From an uncultured Microscilla sp. (GTDB lineage: Bacteria; Bacteroidota; Bacteroidia; Cytophagales; Microscillaceae): a DNA stretch of 64,000 bases. Shown one piece after another: positions 9,338-18,433 of this stretch; position 1 is the stretch's first letter, and each line of letters opens with the position of its first letter. The stretch covers positions 1 through 64,000 of the forward strand of contig NZ_CANLRP010000016.1 in assembly GCF_947493425.1 (NCBI RefSeq), in the 5' to 3' direction. The notes under the pieces were generated by a model. That model did no database searches. It had not been told where the DNA came from and saw only the letters and a list, made by a program, of their open reading frames with translations. A program made the position numbers and the translations under genes.

Positions 9338-9625
9338 TTAGTTAAACAACGAAGATAGTTGCATTGCAACATTCATGTCACCATCTAACTGCATTTTTCC
9401 ACCCATGAAAGCTTCCAGTGGGTTTAGGTCGCCAGCCATCATTGCGTCAAAGTCGCTCAATTCCATATTGATGGTACAATCAGCTTCTTTGTCTTCGTTG
9501 CTTACATCATTGCGATCAAGGTGAATAACACCCCCTTCGTTGAATACAAATTTGATTGAATAGTTAAAACCAGGGCCTCCAGCAACTAATTCTTGCACTT
9601 TTTGAGTAGTAGCTTCTACGCTCAT
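9338..9625 (-). CDS. SCP2 sterol-binding-domain protein
   Basis: 95 aa forming a stand-alone SCP2-like domain (sterol carrier protein 2 family, lipid-binding fold). The typical pattern is present: YSIKFVFNEGGVIHLDR, ADCTINMELSDFDAMMAGDLNPLEAFMGGKMQLDGDMNVAMQLSSLF, where 'D...F..M..G..dP..AFM.GK..l.GD...A..l..lF' is the family signature. It is cytoplasmic and probably binds a hydrophobic ligand such as an acyl chain. The start MSVEATTQKVQEL is the only reasonable one. It is monocistronic, with a strong terminator downstream. Confidence 0.9.
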   Translation of the reverse strand: MSVEATTQKVQELVAGGPGFNYSIKFVFNEGGVIHLDRNDVSNEDKEADCTINMELSDFDAMMAGDLNPLEAFMGGKMQLDGDMNVAMQLSSLFN

Positions 9626-10231
9626 AATAATATAAGTTGTTTAAATGTTATAGTTTCATTGTTTTTTCAAGCGCCTGTCCAACCTTTTGTCTTTGAATGT
9701 AAAACTTGCCTATTTCACTGCTCACAAAACACTGGTGAGAGTAGCAAGGTAAAACCCATCGCCTCTCAAATATTTGAACCAGTAATAACAGATACATTTT
9801 TAACCCCCAAAAAATAATTATTGGCAAACACTGATTTAAAATCGGGGGTGAAGTTAGCTATTTTTTACAAAATCCAAAAGCACTGTTTTCAAGAAAAATG
9901 ACTGGCAGTCTTGTCGTCATACAACGATTGTTCTGTAGTGAAGAGGTAGGTAATGGTATTATCAAAATAAAAAGTAAGCGTATGCAGTAAAATGAATATT
10001 TAATTTTAGAAAATATCTCTAAATGGGTGTTTTCCATATTTATTATAAGTTTTGTTTTTTTGAGGGATAACCATTGTATATGCCAAATAATATTTCAAAC
10101 GGTATAAGTTTTATAAAAAAACCTTAGTTTTGCTTCGAAGGATTACTATATATTAATAAGCTTATTTCCCAACAAAGTTTTGTGCATGTGGAAGTAGGCA
10201 AAATAAATAATTATTTTAAACGCCATTTTAT
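9626..10231. other. Long regulatory spacer upstream of susC
   Basis: 606 bp, AT-rich, without a supportable ORF. Only the promoter-like box at 10125 stands out. The leader from that box to the SusC start would be about 100 nt. Confidence 0.4.
10125..10132 (+). promoter_or_regulatory. Candidate -7 box TAGTTTTG for the SusCD operon
   Basis: TAGTTTTG matches TAnnTTTG and lies 100 bp upstream of the SusC-like start. No clear TTG occurs at the expected -33 spacing, so confidence is moderate to low. Confidence 0.4.
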
Positions 10232-13171
10232 ATGAAAAGAAAATTACTTGTATTACTCACTTTATGCCTTATTACTTCCTTTGCCTGGGCGCAAACCCGC
10301 AACATTACGGGTAAGGTTGTAGACAAAGACGGCCAAGCTTTGCCTGGTGCTACCGTGATGGTAAAAGGCACTACTAACGGCGCCTCTACCGATGCTGATG
10401 GCAAGTTTACCTTAAGCGTGCCCAGCAACGCTATTCTTATTGTTAGTTTTATAGGAATGACCACCAAAGAAGTATTGGTAGGTTCACAAACCCAAATTAA
10501 TGTGACCCTCACCGACGAAAACTCTATTCTGGACGAGATTGTAGTCACTGGGCTTGCCTCAAATGTAAAAAGAGCCAACCTTGCCAATGCGGTATCTACC
10601 ATTTCGTCGCAAGAACTGGTAGGGGTTACTTCTCCTCCTACTGTGGATGGTGCCTTGTACGGAAAACTTACTGGTGCCAACATTGTAAAAAATTCAGGCG
10701 CGCCTGGGGGAGGTATTTCTATCCGTTTGCGCGGGGTTTCGTCTATTATTGGGCAAAACCAACCCTTAATTATTGTAGATGGGGTGTATCTCGACAACAG
10801 TGAGATTCCCAGTGGAACTCGTTTTGTGTCTGGCGCCAATGACGGAAACGAAGAACAATCCTCTAACCGTTTGGCTGATTTATCTTCTAACGACATAGAA
10901 AGAATAGAGGTGTTGAAGGGAGCATCTGCTGCAGCTATTTATGGTACACGTGCCAACGCCGGAGTAATGATTATTACGACCAAAAAGGGGAATGCTGGTA
11001 AAACCCGTTTTCACTTTGAGCAATTGGTAGGGACTGCCCGTGCCATCAAACTTTTAGGACAAAGAAATTATGATACTGAGGCCAAAGTAAGAAGTTACTT
11101 TAGTGACCCCAACAGTGCCGATGCCAACAGTGCTGTAGCTCAGTGGAACGCTGTCAAAGCTGCCAATGGTGGTGAGTTGTTTGACTACGAAAAAGAAGTG
11201 TACGGGAACATTGGGGGTATTTTTCAAACTAACTTTAGCGCAAGTGGCGGCAATGACCGTACTACCTTTTATGCCAGTACATCTATCCGTAACGAAGAGG
11301 GGATCATCCGGGGGACTGGTTACCGCAGAAGAAACTTCCGCCTGAATGTTACCCATAAATTGTCTCAGTATGCTAAACTAACTGCGGGCTCTTATTTTGT
11401 GAGTTCCAGTGCTGACCGTAGCTTTACCGGAAACGAAAACGAAGGTGGTTTGAGTTACGGTTATAACCTGACTTCTACCCGCCCCTGGAGCAATCTTTTT
11501 CCTAACGAATTAGGCGAGTATCCCGACAACCCTGGAGTTTCGGGTAACCCATTATTCGTACGTGATGGCATGTACAACCGCGAGGAAGTTTTCCGTACGA
11601 TCCAAAGCCTTGCTTTAGACTTTACTTTATTGCAGCGCGACAATATGCTCTTGAAGTTTAACCTGGGGGGAGGAGTTGATATTTATAAATTTGGCACCTT
11701 TACTTTTGTGTCTCCACTGCATACAGCTCAAAGAGGCGTGTCTAACGGTTACCTGGCAGAAGGTGCCAATACGGTAATCAATGGCAATTACCAGGGTGCT
11801 TTGATGTTTAATGTAAACCTGGGCAGCATTGATCTTACGTCTCAGGCAGGGGTGACTGGTCTTTACAAAAACAGAAACTTTTTATTAGCCAGAGGTATCG
11901 ATCTGAATAGCAAACAAAATTTACAACAAGTTGGCGCACCATCCATTAACCAATTATTAGCTACTGAGCAAGATTTTGGTTATTTCTTCCAGCAAGAAGC
12001 TAATTTTGCCGACAAGGTAATCTTAAGTGCTGGAGTGCGTTTAGATAAGTCTACGCTCAATGGTGACCCTAACAAAATGTATGCTTTCCCTAAAGCGTCA
12101 TTGGCTGTAAACGTGGCCAACTTTGATTTTTGGACATTGAAAAACGTGGTAAACCAAGTGAAATTAAGAGCTGCCTTTGGGCAAACGGGTAGTAGCCCTG
12201 GCTTTGGTGCCTTATTTACTGGTTTCGACCGGGCAAGCATGGGCGGTTTAAGCGGAGCAACCATCAATGAAGCAAGAGGTAACCCTGGTTTGGAGCCTGA
12301 AATAGCCACTGAGATAGAAGCAGGACTTGACCTGGGTTTCTTGGCCAACCGTATATTTTTTGAAGCTACTTACTATCGTCGTGGGGTAAAAAACCTATTG
12401 ATCGAAAATGCTTTGCCTTCATCAAGTGGATTCTCGTCTGAAATAACCGATGCTGCTGACATGGTAAACACTGGGGTAGAGTTGACCCTGGGCGGTGACC
12501 CTTTTATAAGTAAAAACTTTAGCTGGTCTACTCAGTTTCGTTTTTGGTTCAACCGCTCGGTAGTGACCCGTCTAGATGTTCCTGCTTTTGCGCCTCCAGG
12601 CGCTTCTTTTAGTATAGGTTTAGGGTCTTTTTATATAGAAGAAGGACAATCTATTACCCAGTTTAAAGGAAGAGATGAAAATGGCAACCTGATCACTATT
12701 GGAGATGCCATGCCCGACTTCCAGTTATCGTGGAACAACACCATGAAGATTGCCAAAAACTTTGAACTTTCGTTTTTGTGGCATTACAAAAAGGGAGGAG
12801 ACAACCTTAACTTGAGTTTGTTTTTGGCAGATTTGGGGCAAACCAGCTTTGACTATGACACCCCTGAAGGCGAAGCCAGGAGAAACGGAACAGGCTCGGC
12901 TCGTTTCTTAGAAGATGCCACCTACCTTAGACTAAGGGAAGTTGCTTTGTTTTATAATGTGCCCAAGAGCTTGACCAAGAGGTGGTTTGGCAACAAAGTA
13001 GAAAACATCAGATTGGGCGTTTCTGCTCAAAACTGGCTAACCTTCTCAAACTATAAGTGGTACGATCCCGAAGTATCTACCAAAGGGGGGGCTGGCTTAT
13101 CTTCAGGAATAGATGTGGCGCCTTTCCCAAGTTCTAAACGAGTATTTTTTCACCTGGCGGCTACTTTTTAG
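10232..13171 (+). CDS. SusC/RagA-type TonB-dependent outer-membrane receptor
   Basis: 979 aa. Signal peptide MKRKLLVLLTLCLITSFAWAQ is followed by a carboxypeptidase-regulatory-like domain (about 24-95, ITGKVVDKDGQALPGATVMV) characteristic of SusC-like porins. A TonB-box-like segment (LDEIVVTG) leads into the plug (~105-235), with RLRGVSSIIGQNQPLIIVDG and IERIEVLKGASAAAIYGTRA. A long beta-barrel ends in Phe (HLAATF). It imports a bulky substrate across the outer membrane with the SusD-like lipoprotein encoded 110 bp downstream. The substrate cannot be read from sequence. No adjacent polysaccharide-degrading cluster is present apart from one GH3 enzyme after a terminator. Confidence 0.95.
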   Translation: MKRKLLVLLTLCLITSFAWAQTRNITGKVVDKDGQALPGATVMVKGTTNGASTDADGKFTLSVPSNAILIVSFIGMTTKEVLVGSQTQINVTLTDENSILDEIVVTGLASNVKRANLANAVSTISSQELVGVTSPPTVDGALYGKLTGANIVKNSGAPGGGISIRLRGVSSIIGQNQPLIIVDGVYLDNSEIPSGTRFVSGANDGNEEQSSNRLADLSSNDIERIEVLKGASAAAIYGTRANAGVMIITTKKGNAGKTRFHFEQLVGTARAIKLLGQRNYDTEAKVRSYFSDPNSADANSAVAQWNAVKAANGGELFDYEKEVYGNIGGIFQTNFSASGGNDRTTFYASTSIRNEEGIIRGTGYRRRNFRLNVTHKLSQYAKLTAGSYFVSSSADRSFTGNENEGGLSYGYNLTSTRPWSNLFPNELGEYPDNPGVSGNPLFVRDGMYNREEVFRTIQSLALDFTLLQRDNMLLKFNLGGGVDIYKFGTFTFVSPLHTAQRGVSNGYLAEGANTVINGNYQGALMFNVNLGSIDLTSQAGVTGLYKNRNFLLARGIDLNSKQNLQQVGAPSINQLLATEQDFGYFFQQEANFADKVILSAGVRLDKSTLNGDPNKMYAFPKASLAVNVANFDFWTLKNVVNQVKLRAAFGQTGSSPGFGALFTGFDRASMGGLSGATINEARGNPGLEPEIATEIEAGLDLGFLANRIFFEATYYRRGVKNLLIENALPSSSGFSSEITDAADMVNTGVELTLGGDPFISKNFSWSTQFRFWFNRSVVTRLDVPAFAPPGASFSIGLGSFYIEEGQSITQFKGRDENGNLITIGDAMPDFQLSWNNTMKIAKNFELSFLWHYKKGGDNLNLSLFLADLGQTSFDYDTPEGEARRNGTGSARFLEDATYLRLREVALFYNVPKSLTKRWFGNKVENIRLGVSAQNWLTFSNYKWYDPEVSTKGGAGLSSGIDVAPFPSSKRVFFHLAATF

Positions 13172-13281
13172 TACACCCGCCAATAAGCGCTGTCTCCAGC
13201 ACATTACCTGGTTTGTAAGCACTTTAGGCAAGTTGGGTATTGACTGTTGATAAATTACCAAATCAAATTTGAAATAGAAAT

Positions 13282-14583
13282 ATGAAATCTATATATAAAT
13301 ATTTATTTATTCTTGCATGGTTTACTGTGGCAGTAACCTCTTGTAATTTTAAAGAGCAAGTAGACCCCAACCGACCAGGGGTAGACGAATTGGTTACCAA
13401 GGGTCAGGTGAATGCATTGACCATTGGTTTATTGGCTGACATTAGGAACGGGCTTCAGATATACCGTACTGCGTCAGGCACCATTGCCCGTGACCTGTAT
13501 TTGTTTGACGCTGATCCTCGAAACACCCAAGACCTATTGGGTAAAAATGGTGGTCAGCTTGACAACAACTCTTTTTATTTGAACGATTGGTATGAGCCTT
13601 ACTACAGGGTAGTAAAAGACTGTAACCTGTTGATAGCTGCAGTGGCTAAAGATATTCCAGGTGTAAACACTACCGAAGTAAAAGGATATACAGGTTTTGC
13701 CAAAACAATGAAAGCCCATGTGTTTATCCAGGTATTAAACCTATTGGGTAGCAATGGGGTGCGTATAGAGGTGGCTGACCCTGCCAACCTGGGACCATTT
13801 TTGAAAGATGCCGCCGCTTATACGGCCATCAGAAGCTTGCTTGATGAGGCTGCTACAGACTTAGATGCAGCAGGGGCTGTGTTTGGCTTTGGGTTGCACG
13901 AAGGGTTCAAAGATTTTAATACACCTGCCAATTTTAAGAAGTTTAACCGTGCTTTGGCAGCTAAAGTAGCTTTGTATCAAAAAAGCTGGGCAGATGTATT
14001 GACTCAGTTGGGCACGTCTTTTTATAGCGAAACAGGCGATTTGAATGTTGGTCCTCAATATAACTTTTCGAGCAGTGCCAATGACCTACTCAACCCATTG
14101 TTTTATGGTACAGGGTCTGACAACATTTATGCGCACCCATCCTTTAACCAAGATGCCGAAGCGGGTGACAAACGAGTGGCTACCAAAACCCTGGCGCAAG
14201 TAAATACCAAAGATAATCTAACTGCTACTCATCGTCAGAACATTTATAAAAGTAGTGCAGACCCTGTGTCTATTATTCGCAACGAAGAACTGATTTTGAT
14301 GGCAGCTGAAGCCCATATTCAACAAAACAACGCGACTGAAGCGGTAAGGTTGATCAATATTGTGAGAACTGCGGCGGGGCTTGCCAATTATGCCGGGGCT
14401 ACCGATCAGGCAACCCTGATCACTCAATTGTTAAAAGAGCGTCGTTACTCGCTATGGTTAGAAGGAGTGCGCATGGCAGACCTCAGAAGGTACAACCGTT
14501 TAAACGCGGCCAACTTGCCTATCGACCGTACGGGTGATATTGTACATACTGAGTTTCCTATTCCTTTGAGCGACTCTAATTAA
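13282..14583 (+). CDS. SusD/RagB-type outer-membrane substrate-binding lipoprotein
   Basis: 433 aa. A lipoprotein signal (YLFILAWFTVAVTSCNFKE) places the mature Cys near residue 21, giving a surface lipoprotein. Helical TPR-like pairs and the C-terminal SusD pattern are visible: RNEELILMAAEAHIQQNNATEAVRLINIVR, then LLKERRYSLWLEGVRMADLRRYNRL, and finally FPIPLSD. It is slightly shorter than many SusD proteins (about 500 aa), which fits a compact, RagB-like member. It pairs with the SusC-like receptor immediately upstream and is followed by a strong terminator, so the operon is two genes. Confidence 0.93.
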   Translation: MKSIYKYLFILAWFTVAVTSCNFKEQVDPNRPGVDELVTKGQVNALTIGLLADIRNGLQIYRTASGTIARDLYLFDADPRNTQDLLGKNGGQLDNNSFYLNDWYEPYYRVVKDCNLLIAAVAKDIPGVNTTEVKGYTGFAKTMKAHVFIQVLNLLGSNGVRIEVADPANLGPFLKDAAAYTAIRSLLDEAATDLDAAGAVFGFGLHEGFKDFNTPANFKKFNRALAAKVALYQKSWADVLTQLGTSFYSETGDLNVGPQYNFSSSANDLLNPLFYGTGSDNIYAHPSFNQDAEAGDKRVATKTLAQVNTKDNLTATHRQNIYKSSADPVSIIRNEELILMAAEAHIQQNNATEAVRLINIVRTAAGLANYAGATDQATLITQLLKERRYSLWLEGVRMADLRRYNRLNAANLPIDRTGDIVHTEFPIPLSDSN

Positions 14584-14618
14584 CAGGGAGACTAAAACCT
14601 TAAACAAGTTCAATAAAT

Positions 14619-14655
14619 AAAGCAAGGCAAACAATGAGTTGTCTTGCTTTTTTTT
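14619..14655 (+). terminator. Intrinsic terminator of the SusCD operon
   Basis: AAGCAAG-CAA pairs with TTG-CTTGCTT across a ~9-nt loop and runs into eight T residues, about 36 bp past the SusD stop. Confidence 0.85.
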
Positions 14656-14750
14656 GTTTGAGGGGCAAAATTTACCATCTTCCACTTTCGTTGAATAATT
14701 TGTACTGTTTTGTGCCATACTGAAGTACTATTTAATTTAAAAATAAAAGA

Positions 14751-15908
14751 ATGAAAAAACACCTTTACTCCACTACTTTCCTTTGGTTGATGCTAGGAGC
14801 AAGCTGGCTTATTTATGCCTGCCGCACCCCCGAAAGCCGTACCCAAACAAATACTGCCACGCTCGATTCGCTGGATTATAAAATAGGGCAAATGCTGATG
14901 GTAGGCTTTAGAGGCACTAGTATCAAGGGTAAAAACCACATCAAACGCGACATTCGTAAGCACCATTTGGGGGGAGTTATTTTGTATAGCCGAGACCTGC
15001 TCATGGGGGCGAAACCTCGCAACATAGTGTCTAAATCACAGTTAAAAACGTTGATTACCGACCTCAAAAAACTTTCTGATGTACCCTTGTTGGTGGCCGT
15101 AGACGAAGAAGGAGGGAAGGTGAGCCGATTGAATGCAAAATTTGGCTTTGCTACTACCCAAACTCCCCAGGAAATAGGAGATATCAACGACTTGGCTGCC
15201 ACCGAAAAATGGGCAAATCATATTGCCCAAAAAGTAAAAGCCATGGGCTTTAACGTAAACTTTGCTCCGGTAACCGACCTCAACGTAAACCCCAAAGCAC
15301 CCATTATTGGCAAGCTGGGGCGTAGCTTTTCGGGCGATGTAAATACTTTGGTACAACACGCTCTTAAGTTTACCAAAGTGCACCAAAAGCACGGCATTGT
15401 GTGCGCAATCAAGCATTTTCCGGGGCACGGAAGTGCCATTATGGACTCTCACCTGGGCTTTACTGATGTAACCAATACCTGGAAACCAATAGAACTCAAG
15501 CCTTTTAAACAAATGATTGAGCAGGGGTTTGACGGGATGGTGATGACTGCCCATGTATTTAATAAAAAACTGGACGAGAAATACCCAGCTACTTTATCCA
15601 AAAAAATTATGAACGATTACCTCCGGAAACAGTGGGGTTGGCAGGGGATTATTATTTCTGACGATATGCAAATGAATGCGATTGCTAAAAACTTTGGAAT
15701 TGAAGAAGCCTTGGAGAAGTCTATCAATGCTGGAGTCGATATTGTACTTTTCTCAAACAACGGTAGAATTTTTTATAACAAAAATATAGTACCTGAGTCT
15801 ATTAAAATTATCAAAAAACTCATCAAGCAAGGCAAAATATCGCGTAAACGCATTGATGAATCTTACCAAAGAATAAAAAAAATGAAGCAGGGGCTAACAC
15901 GTTCCTAA
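14751..15908 (+). CDS. Glycoside hydrolase family 3 beta-N-acetylhexosaminidase-like lipoprotein
   Basis: 385 aa. A lipoprotein-like start (LWLMLGASWLIYACRTPE) suggests periplasmic or outer-membrane anchoring. The catalytic domain matches the NagZ-type branch of GH3: VAVDEEGGKVSRL (~120), NFAPVTDLN (~170), the KHFPGHGSAIMDSH loop (~223), which in this branch supplies the His general acid/base, and ISDDMQMNAI (~305), whose Asp is the nucleophile. NagZ-type enzymes release N-acetylglucosamine from peptidoglycan or chitin fragments. The stop codon TAA (15906-15908) is also the left target duplication of an RB1 element, so the gene ends exactly at an insertion site. Confidence 0.92.
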   Translation: MKKHLYSTTFLWLMLGASWLIYACRTPESRTQTNTATLDSLDYKIGQMLMVGFRGTSIKGKNHIKRDIRKHHLGGVILYSRDLLMGAKPRNIVSKSQLKTLITDLKKLSDVPLLVAVDEEGGKVSRLNAKFGFATTQTPQEIGDINDLAATEKWANHIAQKVKAMGFNVNFAPVTDLNVNPKAPIIGKLGRSFSGDVNTLVQHALKFTKVHQKHGIVCAIKHFPGHGSAIMDSHLGFTDVTNTWKPIELKPFKQMIEQGFDGMVMTAHVFNKKLDEKYPATLSKKIMNDYLRKQWGWQGIIISDDMQMNAIAKNFGIEEALEKSINAGVDIVLFSNNGRIFYNKNIVPESIKIIKKLIKQGKISRKRIDESYQRIKKMKQGLTRS

Positions 15909-16065
15909 GGAATGGTGTAAAAATAAATTTCTATAGTTTAATAAAATATTTTGTTGCTAGACGCGGCAAAAAATCGGCTAATAGCAGCGCTATTCGGCTA
16001 TTTTTTAACAAAGTATAGCCTCAAAAGATGAGATTAAGAATGTAAATTTATTTTGGTACCATTCC
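15909..16065 (+). repeat. RB1 inverted-repeat element (MITE), copy A
   Basis: 157 bp. Ends GGAATGGTG and GGTACCATTCC are near-perfect inverted repeats, and TAA is duplicated on both sides (15906-15908, 16066-16068). The interior carries an imperfect palindrome of GGCTAATAGC and GCTATTCGGCTA. It has no coding capacity, and copy B at 21408 is almost identical. Confidence 0.9.
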
Positions 16066-16139
16066 TAAGTAAACAGAATAATACCTGGCAGGTCAAAAGC
16101 CTGTCAGGTAGGTTGTAAGCAATAGCGTTATTTATTCAT

Positions 16140-16631
16140 TCAATTATTCAAAAGCAGGTGGGCTTCTCTTTGGTACAGCTTCATAAAATAACTACAGCTC
16201 CGTTTAAACCAGCTTATTTTTTCTGCGGACAACCCAAAAGGGCACTTGTCAATGGTTTCATTGGCAGACTCCGACACATTCTGAAAATGATTCAGATAGG
16301 CGTCATTCTTCGCCTTAAGGTTCAATAATTTCTCTTTTACCAACGGCTTCATTTCTTTGGCGTAGTTGGTGAGCAAATCTACAATTTGTTGGTTGCTCTG
16401 TTTGGCTCTATATCGAAAGCTGTCTACTTGCGCCCGCAAAACCATCCCGTCTACTTTGGCAAGTTGGGTTTGGTATGCTTTGAGCAAAAGAGCGGCTTTG
16501 TCATAGTTTTGAGCTGTGATCAGAGTTTCTATTTGTTGCGCGAGCTTCTTTGAAGGAACTTCGTTTTGCTGGGCAACTCCGTGAAAAACCGTGCTGAAGA
16601 GTAGCACATAGCTCATAATATATTTGGTCAT
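16140..16631 (-). CDS. Small exported helical protein, function unknown
   Basis: 163 aa, not recognised. A signal peptide (MTKYIMSYVLLFSTVFHGVAQQ) is followed by about 140 residues of predicted helix rich in Ala, Gln, Leu and Lys (KKLAQQIETLITAQNYDKAALLLKAY and similar). Two Cys residues near the C-terminus (CPFGLS and RSCSYF) might form a disulfide in the periplasm. It lies 183 bp downstream of the 538-aa membrane protein in the same orientation; whether they are co-transcribed is not clear. Confidence 0.7.
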   Translation of the reverse strand: MTKYIMSYVLLFSTVFHGVAQQNEVPSKKLAQQIETLITAQNYDKAALLLKAYQTQLAKVDGMVLRAQVDSFRYRAKQSNQQIVDLLTNYAKEMKPLVKEKLLNLKAKNDAYLNHFQNVSESANETIDKCPFGLSAEKISWFKRSCSYFMKLYQREAHLLLNN

Positions 16632-16813
16632 GGTTTAGGGTGTTTTGAATGGTTATTAGTGATTTACTTTGCGTAAAAGTCACCCGAATCCATCACAAAG
16701 TCAAGGCAATACTACTTGCCAAGTTGCCCAAAACACTATACGATCTTGACCAACTCCTGAACAACTTTTACCAAACTTGCTCAAAGCGATAACTAGCTAC
16801 AAAACTCATTGAT

Positions 16814-18430
16814 TTACTGATAGTTATCAAAGTTTTCTTCATACATTGATTTTCCTTCTTTGTTCAGCAAGCGCACCCATTTTACTGCCCAGGAGCCTTT
16901 GCCACTAAAGGTTATATTGGTAAGTTCTCCAATGTTTTTGACAATGGTTTGGGACAAGATTTTTTCATTGTTCCAATATACCTCAATGAGGCTCCCCCTG
17001 GCAACCCACTTAAAGGTGTTCCACTGACGGTAGGTATCTATATCGTGGGTAAATTTGCTGGCAATGTTTACAGGGTATTTTTCCCTATTTAACCAATACT
17101 CGCAGCCGTCTAGCTCTAGCTCATAGCTCAACCGTTTGGCAATTGCCTGCATAGATTTTTCGCTGCCTGTTACCGTCATACTTAAATGATTGCAAGTAGC
17201 ATTAGAGGGCTTATTTATCAGTTTTATTTTTGTTTCAAAAGTGTGGTAGTTGCCATCTACCCCATAGCGGCGGGTGTTTCTTAAATTACTAAAGTAGTAA
17301 GAGCGGTATTGTGGGGGTACCAACGTTATCGGAAACACCAATGTACAATCTTGCACTAGCTTATAGGTGGGCTGGTAGGCACCAATAAATTTTTTACCCG
17401 CATGCACCCAACCTATCCAGTGAGTAGACGCTTGGTAAACCCTGAGTTTTTTTAGTAAGGTACGTCTGTGTCGTAAGTTCAATATACCATCAGGCTTGTT
17501 GACAATAAAACTAATGGTGTCTTGTTTTTTGGTGGTTGTATACAAGCGAGGCGTAATGTCTGTGTGATAACTACTACCAATCCTGATAGTATCTATTGGA
17601 AGCTGGCGCACATCATACGCTACAAATACAGTACTTTTATTTTTGCCCTTGATATGCTTTACTATAGAAAAAGTGATCCGCTGCTTGATTTGCTCAGGGG
17701 TAAGTTGGGCAAGGGCGGTTTTTTGGGGCAAACTTGCCGTCAAGTCTTTTTTACTCCAAAACCACCACATTGCAGCCAGCCCCAATACCAGGGTCAGTAT
17801 TCCGGCGATCACCCACAGCATTTTTTTTTGTTGACTGGTATACCAGGGTACCTGTGCCGCATGTGTGTTTTGCATAACTTCATGCACCAACTGGAGTTGA
17901 ACAGTGGGCGAGTATATAGGCAAGGGCGGGGTAGTAGGGGTGTTTCTTTCTTCTGTTGGCAAAGGCACCCCTAGCTGTTGTTGGCGAAAAGCGTTTTTTT
18001 GCCAATAGTCCCAAAAGCGGCTATAATCTAGGTATACCCGGTAGAAATCGTCCCAGTGTTTAAAATGGAAAACATTGTTTTGATAACCCACATAAATGGC
18101 CAACCCTTGTTTCTTTTTGTCATTGCGTGAGGTACCGTCTTTGTTTTTGCCTAACAAACGTTTAAGCGAAGAACCCGAAATGGTGTACAACGAAAGTTCT
18201 TGCTTTGATACGTTTAGTTTTTGCTGAATTACCAGGTTAATGTCTATTGCCAGACTCTCGAAAAAGCCATTGGGAAGTTTGGCAATAGACATAGGCAAGT
18301 GATGGGGGTGCTTGTTTCTAAATATTTTGTACCAACGCTTTTCTTGCCAAAGTTCCTCTACTTTGGCATCCCATTCTTTATAAATTTTGTGGATCAAACA
18401 CCTTCTTAATAACTCATCTGCTGTGATCAT
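16814..18430 (-). CDS. Single-pass membrane protein, function unknown
   Basis: 538 aa, no named family recognised. Residues 1-150 are soluble and charged (MITADELLRRCLIHKIYKEW, later SGSSLKRLLGKNKDGTSRNDKKKQGLAIYVGY), probably cytoplasmic. A proline-rich linker leads to one membrane segment (about 207-227, MLWVIAGILTLVLGLAAMWWFW). The C-terminal ~300 residues look beta-rich and end with a segment (FKWVARGSLIEVYWNNEKIL...NITFSGKGSWAVKWVRLLNKEGK) reminiscent of a jelly-roll/laminin-G-type fold; that comparison is inference. The start lies 3 bp after the stop of the TPR regulator, so the two are almost certainly one operon and may form a signalling pair. Confidence 0.75.
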   Translation of the reverse strand: MITADELLRRCLIHKIYKEWDAKVEELWQEKRWYKIFRNKHPHHLPMSIAKLPNGFFESLAIDINLVIQQKLNVSKQELSLYTISGSSLKRLLGKNKDGTSRNDKKKQGLAIYVGYQNNVFHFKHWDDFYRVYLDYSRFWDYWQKNAFRQQQLGVPLPTEERNTPTTPPLPIYSPTVQLQLVHEVMQNTHAAQVPWYTSQQKKMLWVIAGILTLVLGLAAMWWFWSKKDLTASLPQKTALAQLTPEQIKQRITFSIVKHIKGKNKSTVFVAYDVRQLPIDTIRIGSSYHTDITPRLYTTTKKQDTISFIVNKPDGILNLRHRRTLLKKLRVYQASTHWIGWVHAGKKFIGAYQPTYKLVQDCTLVFPITLVPPQYRSYYFSNLRNTRRYGVDGNYHTFETKIKLINKPSNATCNHLSMTVTGSEKSMQAIAKRLSYELELDGCEYWLNREKYPVNIASKFTHDIDTYRQWNTFKWVARGSLIEVYWNNEKILSQTIVKNIGELTNITFSGKGSWAVKWVRLLNKEGKSMYEENFDNYQ

Positions 18431-18433
18431 AGA

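Noticed and set aside
10228-10896. 222-codon ORF antisense to the SusC-like gene
   Set aside because: A shadow frame of a clear coding gene with no recognisable domain.
14751-15908. GH3 enzyme as third member of the SusCD operon
   Set aside because: A strong terminator (14619-14655) and a 167-bp gap separate it, so joint transcription is unlikely.
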